Shown in pieces: positions 12,123-22,900 of a stretch of 64,000 nt of DNA. The notes under the pieces were generated by a model. The model ran no database searches. It had not been told where the DNA came from and saw only the letters and a list, made by a program, of their open reading frames with translations. Both the position numbers and the translations under genes were made by a program. Position 1 is the stretch's first letter, and each line of letters begins with the position of its first letter. This stretch comes from Acanthopleura granulata (lineage: Eukaryota > Mollusca > Polyplacophora > Chitonida > Chitonidae): positions 20,853,703 to 20,917,702 of the forward strand of contig JABBOT010000007.1 in the NCBI GenBank assembly GCA_016165875.1. The letters are read 5' to 3'.

Positions 12123-12750
12123 AATAAATAGTTAGGAATTCACCCCATGCGTTCCCCACCCACCACGGATTGCCAACAAGGGTGCTGGGGATACCCAGCA
12201 GGAAAGACACCAGGGATTCCACATGGGGTATACTCAAATAGATGGCCTTAATATGCACACCCCATTCCCACCCGAGCTCCTCCATCACCCACTCAATGAA
12301 GGAGGTTGCACATTAGACACGAACTACTTGATTGACCCAACAGCCACCGCCTCAAACGCAATCCCACGAACGAAATTTGAGAAAAATCATTTGTTTTCTA
12401 AAGAGTGTTGATATTGAGAAACTTTGGAACCACGCAGAGGCAAGGCGTGACTAGCGGATTGATCGGGGCTGGCCATCCGACCACCCGTCTTTGGAGAAGT
12501 AAGGGCCGAAGGATCTCGCAAGATCAACCCGCCCTCAGCCACCTGAATCCCGTCCTCTCCCATCACGGGTTGCAACCCACGGCAAACAGGTTGCCCCTTT
12601 TGATCGCCTTGTACGACAAGACCGAGGAGGCTGAGGAACTATTCCATTCACCGGAACCACACGGGAGAGCCCTAGGTTAGTCGCCTCGTACGACAAACTT
12701 GCCTAGAGAACTGGGGCCCTATTCTTTTCACTCCAGGGAAACCATGGGGG
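12123..12750 (-). promoter_or_regulatory. LINE 5' untranslated region
   Basis: Lies between the element's 5' end (next to the target-site duplication) and the ORF1 ATG. It contains two related GTCGTAC-AGGCGA blocks (about 12,690 and 12,615, minus strand). In such elements an internal promoter lies here. No specific promoter motif can be supported from sequence alone. Confidence 0.5.
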
Positions 12751-12762
12751 GCAAAATTCTTT
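12751..12762. repeat. target-site duplication, 5' side of the full-length LINE
   Basis: GCAAAATTCTTT, identical to 7,012-7,023. Confidence 0.85.
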
Positions 12763-13917
12763 AGTGGAACCACTGTTTCTGAGAATGAGGATTAGAATAT
12801 GCAGTGATGAGTTATTTGCGAAGATGAACCATAACTGAACACGTTTACAGAAACCTAAAGCGATTCAACGATAAAAGTAACAACATTTCATACAGTTAAG
12901 CTATATATTTCACTTAAGTGTTCCTCCATGGCCCGGACAGTAGTAAATGGGTAGTGTATTGTGCATTTCAGCCGTCCAAGTTTCCGTTAATTTTGGCTGC
13001 TTTTCGAAAACATGAAAACCTGTATCTAGTTTCAACTATCCCATAATATGTGTAATACAAGGCCTCCAGATATATAAGTGTAGTGCTCTTAGGTTTACAT
13101 CTTTGATGAGATAATGGCAATATAAGTACTTGTTCGAGATTAATCGGACGTTAGGATATGCATTAGAAATGGCGCGAATGCCAACGACCCTCAAACCCCA
13201 CGTCGGACACTCAGTCACAGCAGAATTTCGACTAAGAGTTTGCACTACGAATAAGCACTGCACCTGCCTCTAGCCGATAAAATGTACATCGTAACACCTC
13301 CTCTATCCAGACCACACAGAAGTTTGTAGGAGTAATCCGAACAATGTATAACTGACGTGTTTTCGAAACAGCCGCCAGACGAGTAAACCGATGAAGTTTT
13401 TGAAAAGTACCCAGAAACGGTTGTGTGCATTATTTCTTTTCTAACATTTTTTTTCACACCCGAGAAGTATTTTTTTGCAATGCTCTGTGTTTTAATTGGT
13501 ATATTTACAGTGTTTTTGCCTTACGCCATCTGAAAGAAAGCCACCTGCGAATATTGGAGTCCTGGGGGCCGTTTCAGAAAGTAATTTAGGGCTAAAACCC
13601 AAATAAAATCTTTCCTAAAGAACAAATTGCTTGGTGCTGTGTGGTCAAATCTGGCTGAAGTCACATCATCAGAGCATAGAATCCATATGCTTGATGTACA
13701 CTCGTGTAATAGTGTACTTATTCGTGATGCAAACTGTTAGTCAACATTGCATTGTAAGTAGGTGTGTCAGACGTGGGATTAGAGCGTCGCTGGAAAAGGA
13801 CATGTTGCTGACAAATTTGTTTCGTACATATTAGCAATGCTTTTGCTATCCTTGCAAAAAAGATTCCCCTGTCCAAAACCATGTTTGAGTAGGCTTCGTT
13901 GTTTCCTTTTTTGTCAG
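12763..13917. other. unrecognised; likely 5' intron/flank of the protease exon
   Basis: No upstream protease exon could be recognised. A GGGGGCCGTTTCAGAAAG stretch near 13,565 resembles a dispersed repeat of marine invertebrates. The final 20 bases before 13,918 form a polypyrimidine tract ending TTGTCAG, a good splice acceptor. Confidence 0.4.
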
Positions 13918-14117
13918 CTATTCCAGTCCGTTTGACTGACGATTCGATTGCTCCCAACAAATCCCACGGCAGTGTACAGGATGTTGTGAATGGAGTGTTT
14001 GCCGAGTATGGCGATTTTGACTTCATACTCGCGCTGGACGAAGATGGATATCATCACTGTGGAGCAACTCTTGTCAGCCTCGACAGGGCCATTACTGCTG
14101 CACACTGCTATCATAAA
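13918..14117 (+). CDS. trypsin-like serine protease, exon carrying the catalytic His
   Basis: An internal exon of 200 nt between an acceptor (TTTTTTGTCAG, ending 13,917) and a donor (AAA/GTAAGT, GT at 14,118). The reading frame passes through DVVNGVFAEYGDF, FILALDEDGYHHCGATLVS and ITAAHCYHK. HHCGATL plus TAAHC are the oxyanion-side Cys and the catalytic His block of S1-family (chymotrypsin fold) proteases, which cleave peptide bonds and are usually secreted zymogens. The mature-chain start is VVNG where the family usually has IVGG. The preceding residue is Asp, not Arg/Lys, so ordinary trypsin activation at that bond would not apply. The incoming intron is phase 1 and the outgoing intron phase 0. 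The Asp and Ser exons were not found in the window. A lone exon could belong to a pseudogene or to a gene continuing outside. Confidence 0.72.
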
Positions 14118-14124
14118 GTAAGTA

Positions 14125-14127
<3 letters not shown>

Positions 14128-14163
<36 letters not shown>
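14128..14163. repeat. (AT)n microsatellite just inside the intron
   Basis: About 18 AT units starting 10 bp after the splice donor. Confidence 0.95.
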
Positions 14164-14165
<2 letters not shown>

Positions 14166-15018
14166 AAACTAAAGGCAACATTAAAAAAAATTGAAAAAAA
14201 GGCAGGTAAGAACAAAATCAAGGTGGGTGGAGTAAGGTGAAAAACCATCGAAGTTTCTCTCGATTCAAAATAAATTCTTAAGCAAACAAAAACTATGTTT
14301 CATCCAAACACGACGCCAAGGCAAATGAAATTTAGTCAGAAGATATTAAAGGTATCTTGGCAAAAATGAAGACACCGGAATTAACAAACTCTCAAGCACA
14401 GGTGTTTGAATTAAGAGAAGGCCAAAAACAAAAAGTAAAAAAGTGAAAAACGTCCAGCACAGGATTTTCGGATAAATTTTATAAAATCTTCTGAAAAAGG
14501 CTAGGTTTCTAATGGGGTTAGTAAGTGTAAGTTTTTGTTATCTCCCAAACACTTTCAGGAAAAGGTTCATCACATGTTTACCAAAACACGATAAAGAAGG
14601 AAACGTTTTGAAGAACGGAGACTCATCTCTTCGTTAAATATGGGATACAATCGTTTCTCGACGTGCATGGCCAACAGGATTGAAAAGATTTGAAACATCT
14701 GATTTACTTTATGTGCTGCAGTCTTGTTTGGGTTTGGGAACTGATTTTATTGATCCACCTGGAACATTCATTTTTTCTCTCATCACAGAAAAACACTGAC
14801 TGCTTAGCTTTGTATGAATCTGTACTATTTTTTATATTTGATGTATTTTTTTAGTTCTTTTGGTGGATTGTGTTATTCGTCGCTTTTGGCGATTGATCTT
14901 GCGACCACTGACTCAGAATACCCATATTGTTTGACCACTGTAAGATTGCAGATAAATTACATGAAAACGTGTTCTTAAAGGCGACATTCCCGTTGATATT
15001 ACCAATTTTAAGTATTTC
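14164..15018. other. unrecognised intronic/intergenic stretch
   Basis: A-rich sequence without coding or repeat signal that I recognise. Confidence 0.35.
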
Positions 15019-15273
15019 TCAATATTGGTAGCAAGTGAAGAAATAGCTCCACTGTTTAACCATCATAATTACTTCTGCATCTTTATTTGACTTAGCACAT
15101 CTCATAATAGTCTTGGATAAAGATGGAATCGTAATGTATTTATTACTGTGAATTTTTGCAATCGTGGTTTTCCACTGCTGTGGAATACTTTTGATTAATC
15201 TTTTATATTTTAACAAGGTGTCTTTTATCACATTTATTTTGTCGTTAGTGAGTACTAACGAGTTCATATTTCA
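15019..15273 (-). pseudogene. L1/Tx1-type LINE ORF2 fragment, inverted 5' half
   Basis: The minus-strand frame reads KYKRLIKSIPQQWKTTI. This resembles the region of L1/Tx1-type ORF2 just upstream of the C-terminal zinc finger, where an 'IP--WK--I' block recurs. On its own this is weak evidence. It gains weight because the next downstream protein segment of the same kind lies immediately beside it on the opposite strand (15,276-15,568). Confidence 0.4.
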
Positions 15274-15275
15274 GT

Positions 15276-15568
15276 CTAAGAAATCGACCAACAATATTTG
15301 TGAGCTATGTAGCCGAGAAACAGAAACTTATTAAACATTTTTTTATTGATTGTCAGAAAGTAGATAATGTGTGGAATGAATGGCATGATGTGGAAAAGCA
15401 CCAAACTTTGGAGGAAATGTTTCATGCGATAGTATTATCGGGTAGGAAAATAGTCATGACTGTCGAAATATTCTTATTCTAACTACAAAGAAATATATTT
15501 ATACTACGAAACTGAAGAAATCTAAAATAGATATTGTATCTTTAAAAACAAAAGTGGTAGATTACTAT
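15276..15568 (+). pseudogene. L1/Tx1-type LINE ORF2 C-terminal zinc-finger fragment
   Basis: Reads NNICELCSRETETY, then after a frameshift HFFIDCQKVDNVWNEW. The pattern C-x2-C...H-x4-C followed by V-x2-W is the zf-RVT motif at the C-terminus of LINE ORF2 proteins. Continuing with further breaks it gives KYIYTTKLKKSKID, which suits the extreme C-terminus. It is cut off by the minisatellite that starts at 15,569. Together with 15,019-15,273 it looks like one insertion with an inverted 5' part. Confidence 0.5.
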
Positions 15569-16091
15569 AAGGTGCTGTGGCGGATTGTATGTAAGGTTCT
15601 GTGGGGGGTTGTTTCTAAGGTACGGTGGACGGGTGTTTGTAAGGTGCTTTGGCCGAGTGATTATGGTCCTGTAATCGAACGGTTATAAGGTGCCGTGGCC
15701 GAATGGTTAAAATGTGCTGTGGACGAAGGGTTATAAGGTGCTGCGCACGAATGGTTTCAAGATGCTGTGGCCACGTGGTTATATGGTGCTGCGGCCGAGT
15801 GCAAATCAGGTCCTGCTGTCGAGTGTATGCCAGGTGCTGTGGGCGAGGGTATATAAGTTCTTTGGTCGAGTGGGTATAAGGGGTTGTGGCCGAGTGGTTT
15901 TAAGGTACTGTGACCGAGTGTATATTGGGGGCTGAAGCAAGATGTATATAAGGTAGTGTGGCCGAATGTGTGTAAGGTAATGTGGCAGAATATATGTAAG
16001 GTATTGTGGCCGAGTGGTTAAAATGTGTTGCGTGGCAGTGGTTATCAGGTGCTTCCTCTGACTGGTGAAAGCACTTTGGCCGATTGCTTAA
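15569..16091 (+). repeat. 24-bp minisatellite with tRNA A-box-like units (about 22 copies)
   Basis: About 22 head-to-tail units, mostly exactly 24 bp (range 22-25), each variable in sequence. A typical unit starts AAGGTGCTG and continues TGGCCGAGTGGTTAT. The best-preserved units are at 15,641, 15,687, 15,878, 15,950 and 15,998. The core TGGCCGAGTGG matches the Pol III A-box/D-arm region of eukaryotic tRNA-Ser and tRNA-Leu genes. No B-box follows in any unit, so these are not tRNA genes. Because 24 is a multiple of three, long open frames with 8-residue repeats appear on both strands (for example 15,714-15,935 plus and 15,900-16,169 minus). These are treated as by-products. Confidence 0.88.
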
Positions 16092-16445
16092 AGCACATGA
16101 TAAGTGGAGCATACGCGTGGTTGAAGTCACAGCACTGGATAGGGTATTTGTAGACCCCACCCCCCCCACCGTTCCACTTTCTCTTACTCTAATGTCTTTG
16201 TGACAATAACCAATCAGCCACGCTTGTTCGGTGAATTAACTAGCCTAACGTTCGTAAAACGCCTCTATCTTTCCAGTAACGTGGTGTGCAAAGGTCTTCT
16301 TCACATTAAAAATGTTCGTCAGAAACTTATCAGAAGTCAGTGCTCTACCCCGGCGGTATGGCTTCCTCGGCCTATAAAACTGACGACCAGCCGTAAACAT
16401 AAATAAAATACCGAATATTAAATAACATTAAATAATTAAAAACAG
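16092..16445. other. unrecognised stretch
   Basis: C-run CCCCACCCCCCCCACC at about 16,156-16,171, otherwise no recognisable feature. Confidence 0.35.
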
Positions 16446-18390
16446 AACAGCACCACATCCAACACACTCGGGAGCACTGCTCCCATCCAGGATAAAATTG
16501 TGTGTTAGACGAAAATGCCCAACACGGCATCTTGTTAAAACCACTTGGTCTCTAGGAGACATACCAAAAGTATAAGAGTCACACCCTATGACAGGGTGAA
16601 TGGCATGTAGTTTGCTATCCACCTGCCGGTCCATTCATCCTGCCAAAGGCGACGAATATATTTAAGAATATTCGATCGAAAGTCAGTATAACTATTGATA
16701 TGGATTTATTTAGGGCAGCCTTTGGCTCAGTGTCCACGACTTTGTTTCCATGTATACCAATATGGCTTGGTATCCAACAGAATATAATATCTTTGCCTCT
16801 TTTAATCAATTTTCTATGTAAGGCTAAAATTTCAAAAATGACTGGGTTTTTAAATTTATTATTCTGTATTGCCAAAGGGCAAGAGAGAGAGTCTTTGCAT
16901 ATCATTGCCCTCTGGGCACGCCCAGAGGAAACATATGATAAGGCCAGGTGTATAGCCCTGGCTTCTGCAGAAAAGATAGACGATAGAGACGGAAGCAGAA
17001 GAGAAAAGGCCCGCTCTTTTAAAACAGCCGCAGCCGCAACCCTGTCCCCATCCTTCGACCCGTCAGTATATATAAATTTATAATTTGGGTAATTAGCCTT
17101 AATTTCAGCAAAAGCTTGCTGAATTATAAGAGGATTTGTATTCGATTTATTATGTTGACGTAGATCAAATATTAGTTTAGGTTGTTGAAGAAGCCAGGGA
17201 GGAGACTCCGGAAAAGATACCGGAGCTATCTCCTCTAGCTTGATGTTAGCTTCCACAACATGGTCCCGTATACGAAGACCGAACGGAGGGATCTTGTTAG
17301 GACATTTAGTGCTTTTTTCTTCATATAATGGATTGAAAACACAGTCGTAGGCAGCGTTTGTTGGTTGAGCTTTAACCATTGCAGCATATTGAAGGCTCAG
17401 TTTAATTCGTCGGTTATATCATTGGCTTCCACATATAAACTCTCTATTGGTGAGGTTCTAAAAGCACCAAGGCTGAATCTCAAACCTAGGTGATGAACAG
17501 GATCCAACATTTTTGTATACGACTTCCTTGCGGAACCATAAATGTTGGACCCTTAGTCCAATTTAGATCTCACCAGAGAATGATATAGGTTAAGTAAAAT
17601 CGGTGCTAGACACCACCTTAATTACATCGAGAGGCTTTGCTACATTTAGCTTTAAGCATTTTAATATGAAGTATAAAATATAGCTTATTATCAAATATTA
17701 CACCTAAAAATTTACTTTCTCCAACAATTTTTATCTGTTCACCACAAAAATTAAGCTCGGGGTCAAGATGAAATTTCCATTTATTACAAAAATGCATACC
17801 GACAGTTTTAGACGTAGAAAATCTAAATCCTTTTTCAGTCGCCCATTTGTCGATCTTTTTGAGACAAAACTGCAACTGACATCGATATTATTCATATTTT
17901 TTAGCACCGTAGCATATCAGGAAATCATCCACAAATAGAGAACACTCTGTACCAGGTGTTACGGTTTTAGCCAAACTATTTATTTTTATGCTGAACAAAG
18001 TAGGGGATAGGATGCTGGCCTGGGGTACACCCGTTTCCTGCTCATGAGAGTCAGAAAGGGTGGATCTCACCCGTCCCTTGAACTGACGATCAGATCAAAA
18101 TTTTGATATAAATATTGGTAATCGGCCTTTAAGACCCATACCCGTGGGGTCTTTTAAAATACCGTATTTCCATGTGGTGTGGTAGGCCGTTTCCAGGTCA
18201 CGAAATATAGACATCACAAGTTCATTATTAATAAAACCATCACGAATATAAGTCTCGAATCGAACAAGGTAATCCAAAGTGGATCTACCGTAACGAAAAC
18301 CACATTAGATAGTAACTTGTTGGTTTCGAGAAACCAAACAAGTCTATTATTTATCATCCGTTCCATAGTCTTACAGACACAGCTGCTAAT
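16446..18390 (-). mobile_element. truncated I-like LINE fragment (RT to RNase H, broken)
   Basis: Minus-strand match to the ORF2 of the full-length LINE from the RT domain (homology to 9,280) to the C-terminal CVGCGA motif (homology to 7,412). Visible motifs: a damaged RT block 'FRDLETAYHT' (18,180), SLFVDDFLICY active site (about 17,940), FLGVIFDNK (17,690), YTDGSKDGD RNase H start (about 17,060) and SHIGIHGN (about 16,745). There are frameshifts at several places. It lacks the 3' UTR and tail. At 18,390 it is interrupted by the plus-strand LINE. A short piece of its missing upstream part seems to reappear after that LINE at 44,029-44,070. Confidence 0.82.
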
Positions 18391-18563
18391 CCATTGGATT
18401 CAACCTGCTCGAGTATGAGCGGAAAATCCATCTTATGGAGGATGGCGTGGAACTCTCGTCTCTCCTTCTGCTGGTTACTCGCAGAAGGGGTTTCGTCCTA
18501 CATGTATTGACACTCCGAGGCGGGTGAGAGACACGGCGCTATGAATCATCAAACCCGTTCGTT

Positions 18564-19908
18564 ATGTCTACCTCTAATTGCCCTACTGCAAATGTTTCTA
18601 TGTCACAGCCTTCCACAGTTGTGAGGAAAAAAAAAAGAAAAACGAGATACCATTGGATGTGGAATCGGGAAGTACTTACTTCCCATCCTTTCTGGTGATA
18701 TCTAATAAAAATGAGAATCAGGCAAAGATGAAAATCAACCCTTTGTATTGAAAAAAAAAACACATTGCAGAGCTACACAGGGACTTTGAAAGAAGTCAAA
18801 AAATTGAACTCTGGCAGAATTCTTGTAGAACGTTTTCGGAAACAAAAGTACATTAACTTACTTAGAATTCAAAATATTGGGGAGCAAGCTGTTTCTGCTA
18901 CCCGACATAAAACCTGAAAGTGCTCTCTGTATTATTCGCGACAGAGGCCAGTATCTATACGACATGACGGAGCAGGAAATAACAGAGCAAGTGAAGGACC
19001 AGGGCGTACTCAAGGTCAAACGTTTTACCATCAAGAGAGACGGTAACCTTATTAAAACAAATACGTATCACGTAACGTTTAATAACCTGTCTCTCCCAAC
19101 ATAAATATTTATTGGGCCGTACAGTGTACGTGTAGAATTATTCATACCTAACACGACCAGGTGTTTCTCCAGCCAGAGGTTTGGCCATGGCAGGGGTTAA
19201 TGCCGTAATTAAACTGGTCTGTTTCAGATCTGCGGAAGTGGTTCACGAGGGCTTCGACTGCAGAAACCCGATCAAATGTTGGAATTGCAGCGTAGCCCAC
19301 ATGGCCTCTTCCAAGAGCTGCCCTGTTTTCAAAAAAGAAAAAGAAATCATAACGCTTAAATGCAAATATAACATATCGTATCAAAAAGCGAAACGTCTGG
19401 TATCTGTCACGAATGGCCTTACTAAATCTACATATCCCAGTGTTGTCAAGAAACCCTCCGTTTCGGTAGAAGTTCAAACGACATTCACTTGGCCCTTTGG
19501 TATAGAGAAGCCACAGAAACTGGTCGTAAAACCCTTGGAAAACACGGCCAGTTCTTCATCATAAACCGATATCAATCTTACTGAAAAACCTGCTACTTCA
19601 CCTGATTCTTCATCTCACCATAAACCTTGTGCAAATAAGTCAAAATTCTCTAACCCTGTTGAATCTTGACTAAATGCAGCGGGTGATAAATATCATCAAA
19701 AAGATAAACCTAGTGGCCCAACAGAGCGTCACTCTAAGGCTACTAGGGACCCTATCCGAAGTTTGGGTGGTTGCAGGATGTCGGTCCTTCAACGTTGGAT
19801 GCAGACATGGTGGATATATCATCTGCATCGGGGAGATCTACTAGTAGGTCTCCCAAAAAGGGTCGTGCACGGTCCAGACATAAATCTCCCATACGCTTCC
19901 CTCCATAA
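18564..19908 (+). pseudogene. LINE ORF1, gag-like with zinc knuckles (broken)
   Basis: The chosen ATG (18,564) gives MSTSNCPTANVSMSQPST, parallel to the Ser-rich start of the other copy's ORF1. A middle segment (18,877-19,104) has IIRDRGQYLYDMTEQEI and VKRFTIKRDGNLIKTNTY. The zinc knuckle region (19,215-19,330) has a damaged first knuckle (CFRSAEVVHEGFDC, second Cys lost) and an intact CWNCSVAHMASSKSC. The C-terminus is Ser/Arg/Lys-rich (STSRSPKKGRARSRHKSP) and ends at TAA 19,906-19,908. At least three frame changes split it, so no intact protein is made. Confidence 0.78.
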
Positions 19909-22900
19909 TGACTTCCTCAGACAAAATTATACAATGGAATTGTCGAGGTCTTAAAATAAATTTTATTGAAATAACACAGTTAGTTCAATCTTTAAATCCA
20001 ATTGCCTTTTGCCTTTTGAAACTCACCTGAAGACATCTGACAAAGATAAAATATCACTGAAACATTATACACTATATAGCTCTTATTCTAATGAGGAAGA
20101 GCGAGCCTGTGGCGGCTCCTCTATTTTAGTGAATAATAATATAATTCACAGCCCTGTTGCTCTCGACACAGAGCTTCAGGCTATAGCCCTCCGTGTTTCC
20201 TTATGGAAAACAAACACTTTTTGTTCAGTTTATGTTACTCCTCATTCTTCTTTGTCATTTTGGCAGTTCCATCATTTGAAAGATCAACTGCCAACTCCTT
20301 TCATAATTATAAGAGATTTTAATGCGCATCCCCTCCTATGGGGTAGTAATAATACGAATGATAAGGGCAAAATAGTAGAAGATTTCTTATGTAAAGATGA
20401 ACTATGTTATTTCATTAATGGTTCTAATACCTACTTACATCCAGCTAACGGTTCATATTCTGGTATCGATCTCACTATCACCGATCCATCACTCCTCCCG
20501 GATTTTTCTTGGAAGATGCATGACGATCTTTGTGGTAGTGATCATTTTCCTCTTGTCCTAGAGCATCTCACTTCTAATTCTTTAGAACGTGCAGCAGGGT
20601 GCAAGTTCGATAAAACGGATTGAATGGCATTTGAGATGTTCTGTGAGGCTGACATCACTCCTGACATGATCCTTCGCTTACTTTTAATGAACTCATATTA
20701 ACAGCAGCCGATAGAACCATAGCTAAGACCTCCAAAAATCCGATATCCAAAAGCAAACCCTGGTATGATAATGAGTGTCGTAAGGCCATAAAAGACCGTA
20801 AAAATGCCGAGCGCAGATTTAATCATTGTCCTGATAATAAGAATTTAAACCAGGTTCTTATACTTAGAGCTAAGGCACGTCGATTAATTAAGTCCAAGAA
20901 ACGATCTTGTTGGCGGAACTTTGTTTCAGGCATTACGTCCAAAACACCCATGCATAAAATCTGGAACATGGTGCAGAAACTTTTGGTGATACCTTATTAA
21001 CTTCACCGCATGATATAGTCAATAAAATATCTGAAACAATATCCCACAAATCTTCATCTGACTTTCATCTCCTGACTTTCAGCATATTAAAAGCCAGAAG
21101 GAGAAAATTAAATTGCCCTATTCTTCTAAGAATTTAAAAGACTATAATCGTCCATTTTCAATTCAAGAGCTTAAAACTTCTCTAAAAAAGACACCCGATA
21201 CTGCGTACGGCCCGGATAATATATATTACAAGCTTCTGAACCACGTACCATCTGAGCCATTGGAGACACCCTTGGACTTACTTAATGATATTTGGATGAC
21301 TGGTAAATTTCCCCCATCATGGAGAGAGGCGTATGTTATCCTGGTCCCTAAACCTGGCAAGGATCATAGTGATCCGAGAAATTACCGTCCCATAGCTCTT
21401 ACCAGTAGCGTCTGTAAGATTATGAAACGAATGATAAATGATAGACTTGTTTGGTTTCTTGAAGCCAACATCCTTTTATCAAATATCCAATGTGGTTTTC
21501 GTCAAGGTAGATCCACTATGGATCACCTTGTTCGATTTGAAACCTTCTTTCGTGACAGTTTTATTAATAATGAACATGTGCTCTCGATATTTTTCGACCT
21601 CGAAAAGGCCTATGACACTACATGGAAATATGGTATTTTAAAAGACCTTGCTGACATGGGTTTATAGGTCGCTTACCTTTATTTATGTCTCAATTTTTAT
21701 CCGATCGTCATTTTAAGGTACTTTCGGACTCTTATGAACAAAAGATGGGAGTGCCCCAGGGCAGTATCCTTTCACCAACACCGTTCAGCATAAAAATTAA
21801 TAGTTTGGCTCAAACATTAACATCTGGTATAGAGGGCTCTTTATATGTAGATGATTTCCTGATATACTACCGTGCGAAAAACATGATTAACATCAAGCCG
21901 CAAATGCAGCTTTTTCTCAATAAGATCGAGAAATGGGCAGTTACCAATGGTTTTACATTTTCTACGTCTAAAACCGTCGGTATGCATCTCTGTAGTAAAC
22001 GTAAACTTCATCTAGACCTTGAGCTTAAATTTTGTGGTGAACCAGTGTAGGTTATTGGGGAAAAGATTTTTTAGGGGTTATATTCGACAGTAAATTATCC
22101 TTTATCCCTCACATAAAAATCCCTAAAGCTAAATGAACAAAGGCTCTGGATATAATGAAGATTGTTGGGAAAAATAAATTTTTAGGAGTTATATTCGATA
22201 GTAAACTATCTTTTATACCTCACTTAAAAACGCCTAAAGCTAAATGTATAAAGGCTCTGGATATAATTAAGGTCGTGTCTAGCACCGATTGTGGTGCTGA
22301 CCGATAAGTTTTACTTGATTTGTATCGTTCTCTGGTGAGGTCTAAATTGGACTATGGGTCCATCATTTACGGTTCCGCTAGGAAATCATATATTAAAATA
22401 TTGGATCCGGTCCATTACTCAGGTCTAAGGCTCAGCCTTCATGCCTATAGGGCCTCATCAGTAGAGAGTTAATACGTAGATTCTAATGAGTCTTCTTTAT
22501 ATCACAGGCGTATAAAACTCAGTCTCCAATACGTTGCTAAGCATAAAGCTCACCCAACAAACTCTGGCTACGACTGTGTTTTAATCCATCATACGCGGAT
22601 AAATATAATAAACGTCCTAACAAAATTTCTTCCTTTCGTCTTCGTGTTCGGGATCATATCGTGGAAGCTAACATCAAGATGGAGGACATAGCTCCGGTTT
22701 CTTTTCCAGAGTCTCCTCCCTGGCTTCTTCCACAACCTAAACTAATATTTGATCTACGTCAACATAAGAAATCCGATACAAACCCTCTTATAATTCAGCA
22801 AAGTTTTGCTGAAGTAAAAGCTAATTATCCGGGTTATAAATTTATATATACTGACGGGTCAAAGGGTGGGGACAGGGTGGCGGCTGCGGCTGTCTTGGAA

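Larger units (their letters stand above)
7024..12750 (-). mobile_element. full-length non-LTR retrotransposon (LINE), I-superfamily-like
   Basis: A 5,727-bp element on the minus strand, delimited by an identical 12-bp target-site duplication. Order: 5' UTR (12,750-12,123), ORF1 with zinc knuckles (12,122-10,780), ORF2 with endonuclease, reverse transcriptase, RNase H and C-terminal Cys/His motif (10,780-7,252), 3' UTR (7,251-7,024) ending in CATTCATTCGTTCATTC. An AP-type endonuclease combined with an RNase H domain and a CCHC ORF1 fits the I/Nimb group. The exact clade is inferred, not computed. Both ORFs carry frameshifts or stops, so the copy is dead. Related copies are at 16,446-18,390, 18,391-23,568 and 40,194-44,028. 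Confidence 0.88.

Noticed and set aside
13631..13834. Upstream exon of the serine protease
   Set aside because: Open frame present but no signal peptide, protease motif or donor in the right phase.
15569..16091. CRISPR-like regular repeat array
   Set aside because: The units are contiguous 24-bp tandem repeats without unique spacers, in a eukaryotic genome. It is a minisatellite.
15714..16169. Repeat protein genes on both strands of the minisatellite
   Set aside because: Open frames on both strands follow from a 24-bp (multiple of three) period. There are no start, splice or family features.
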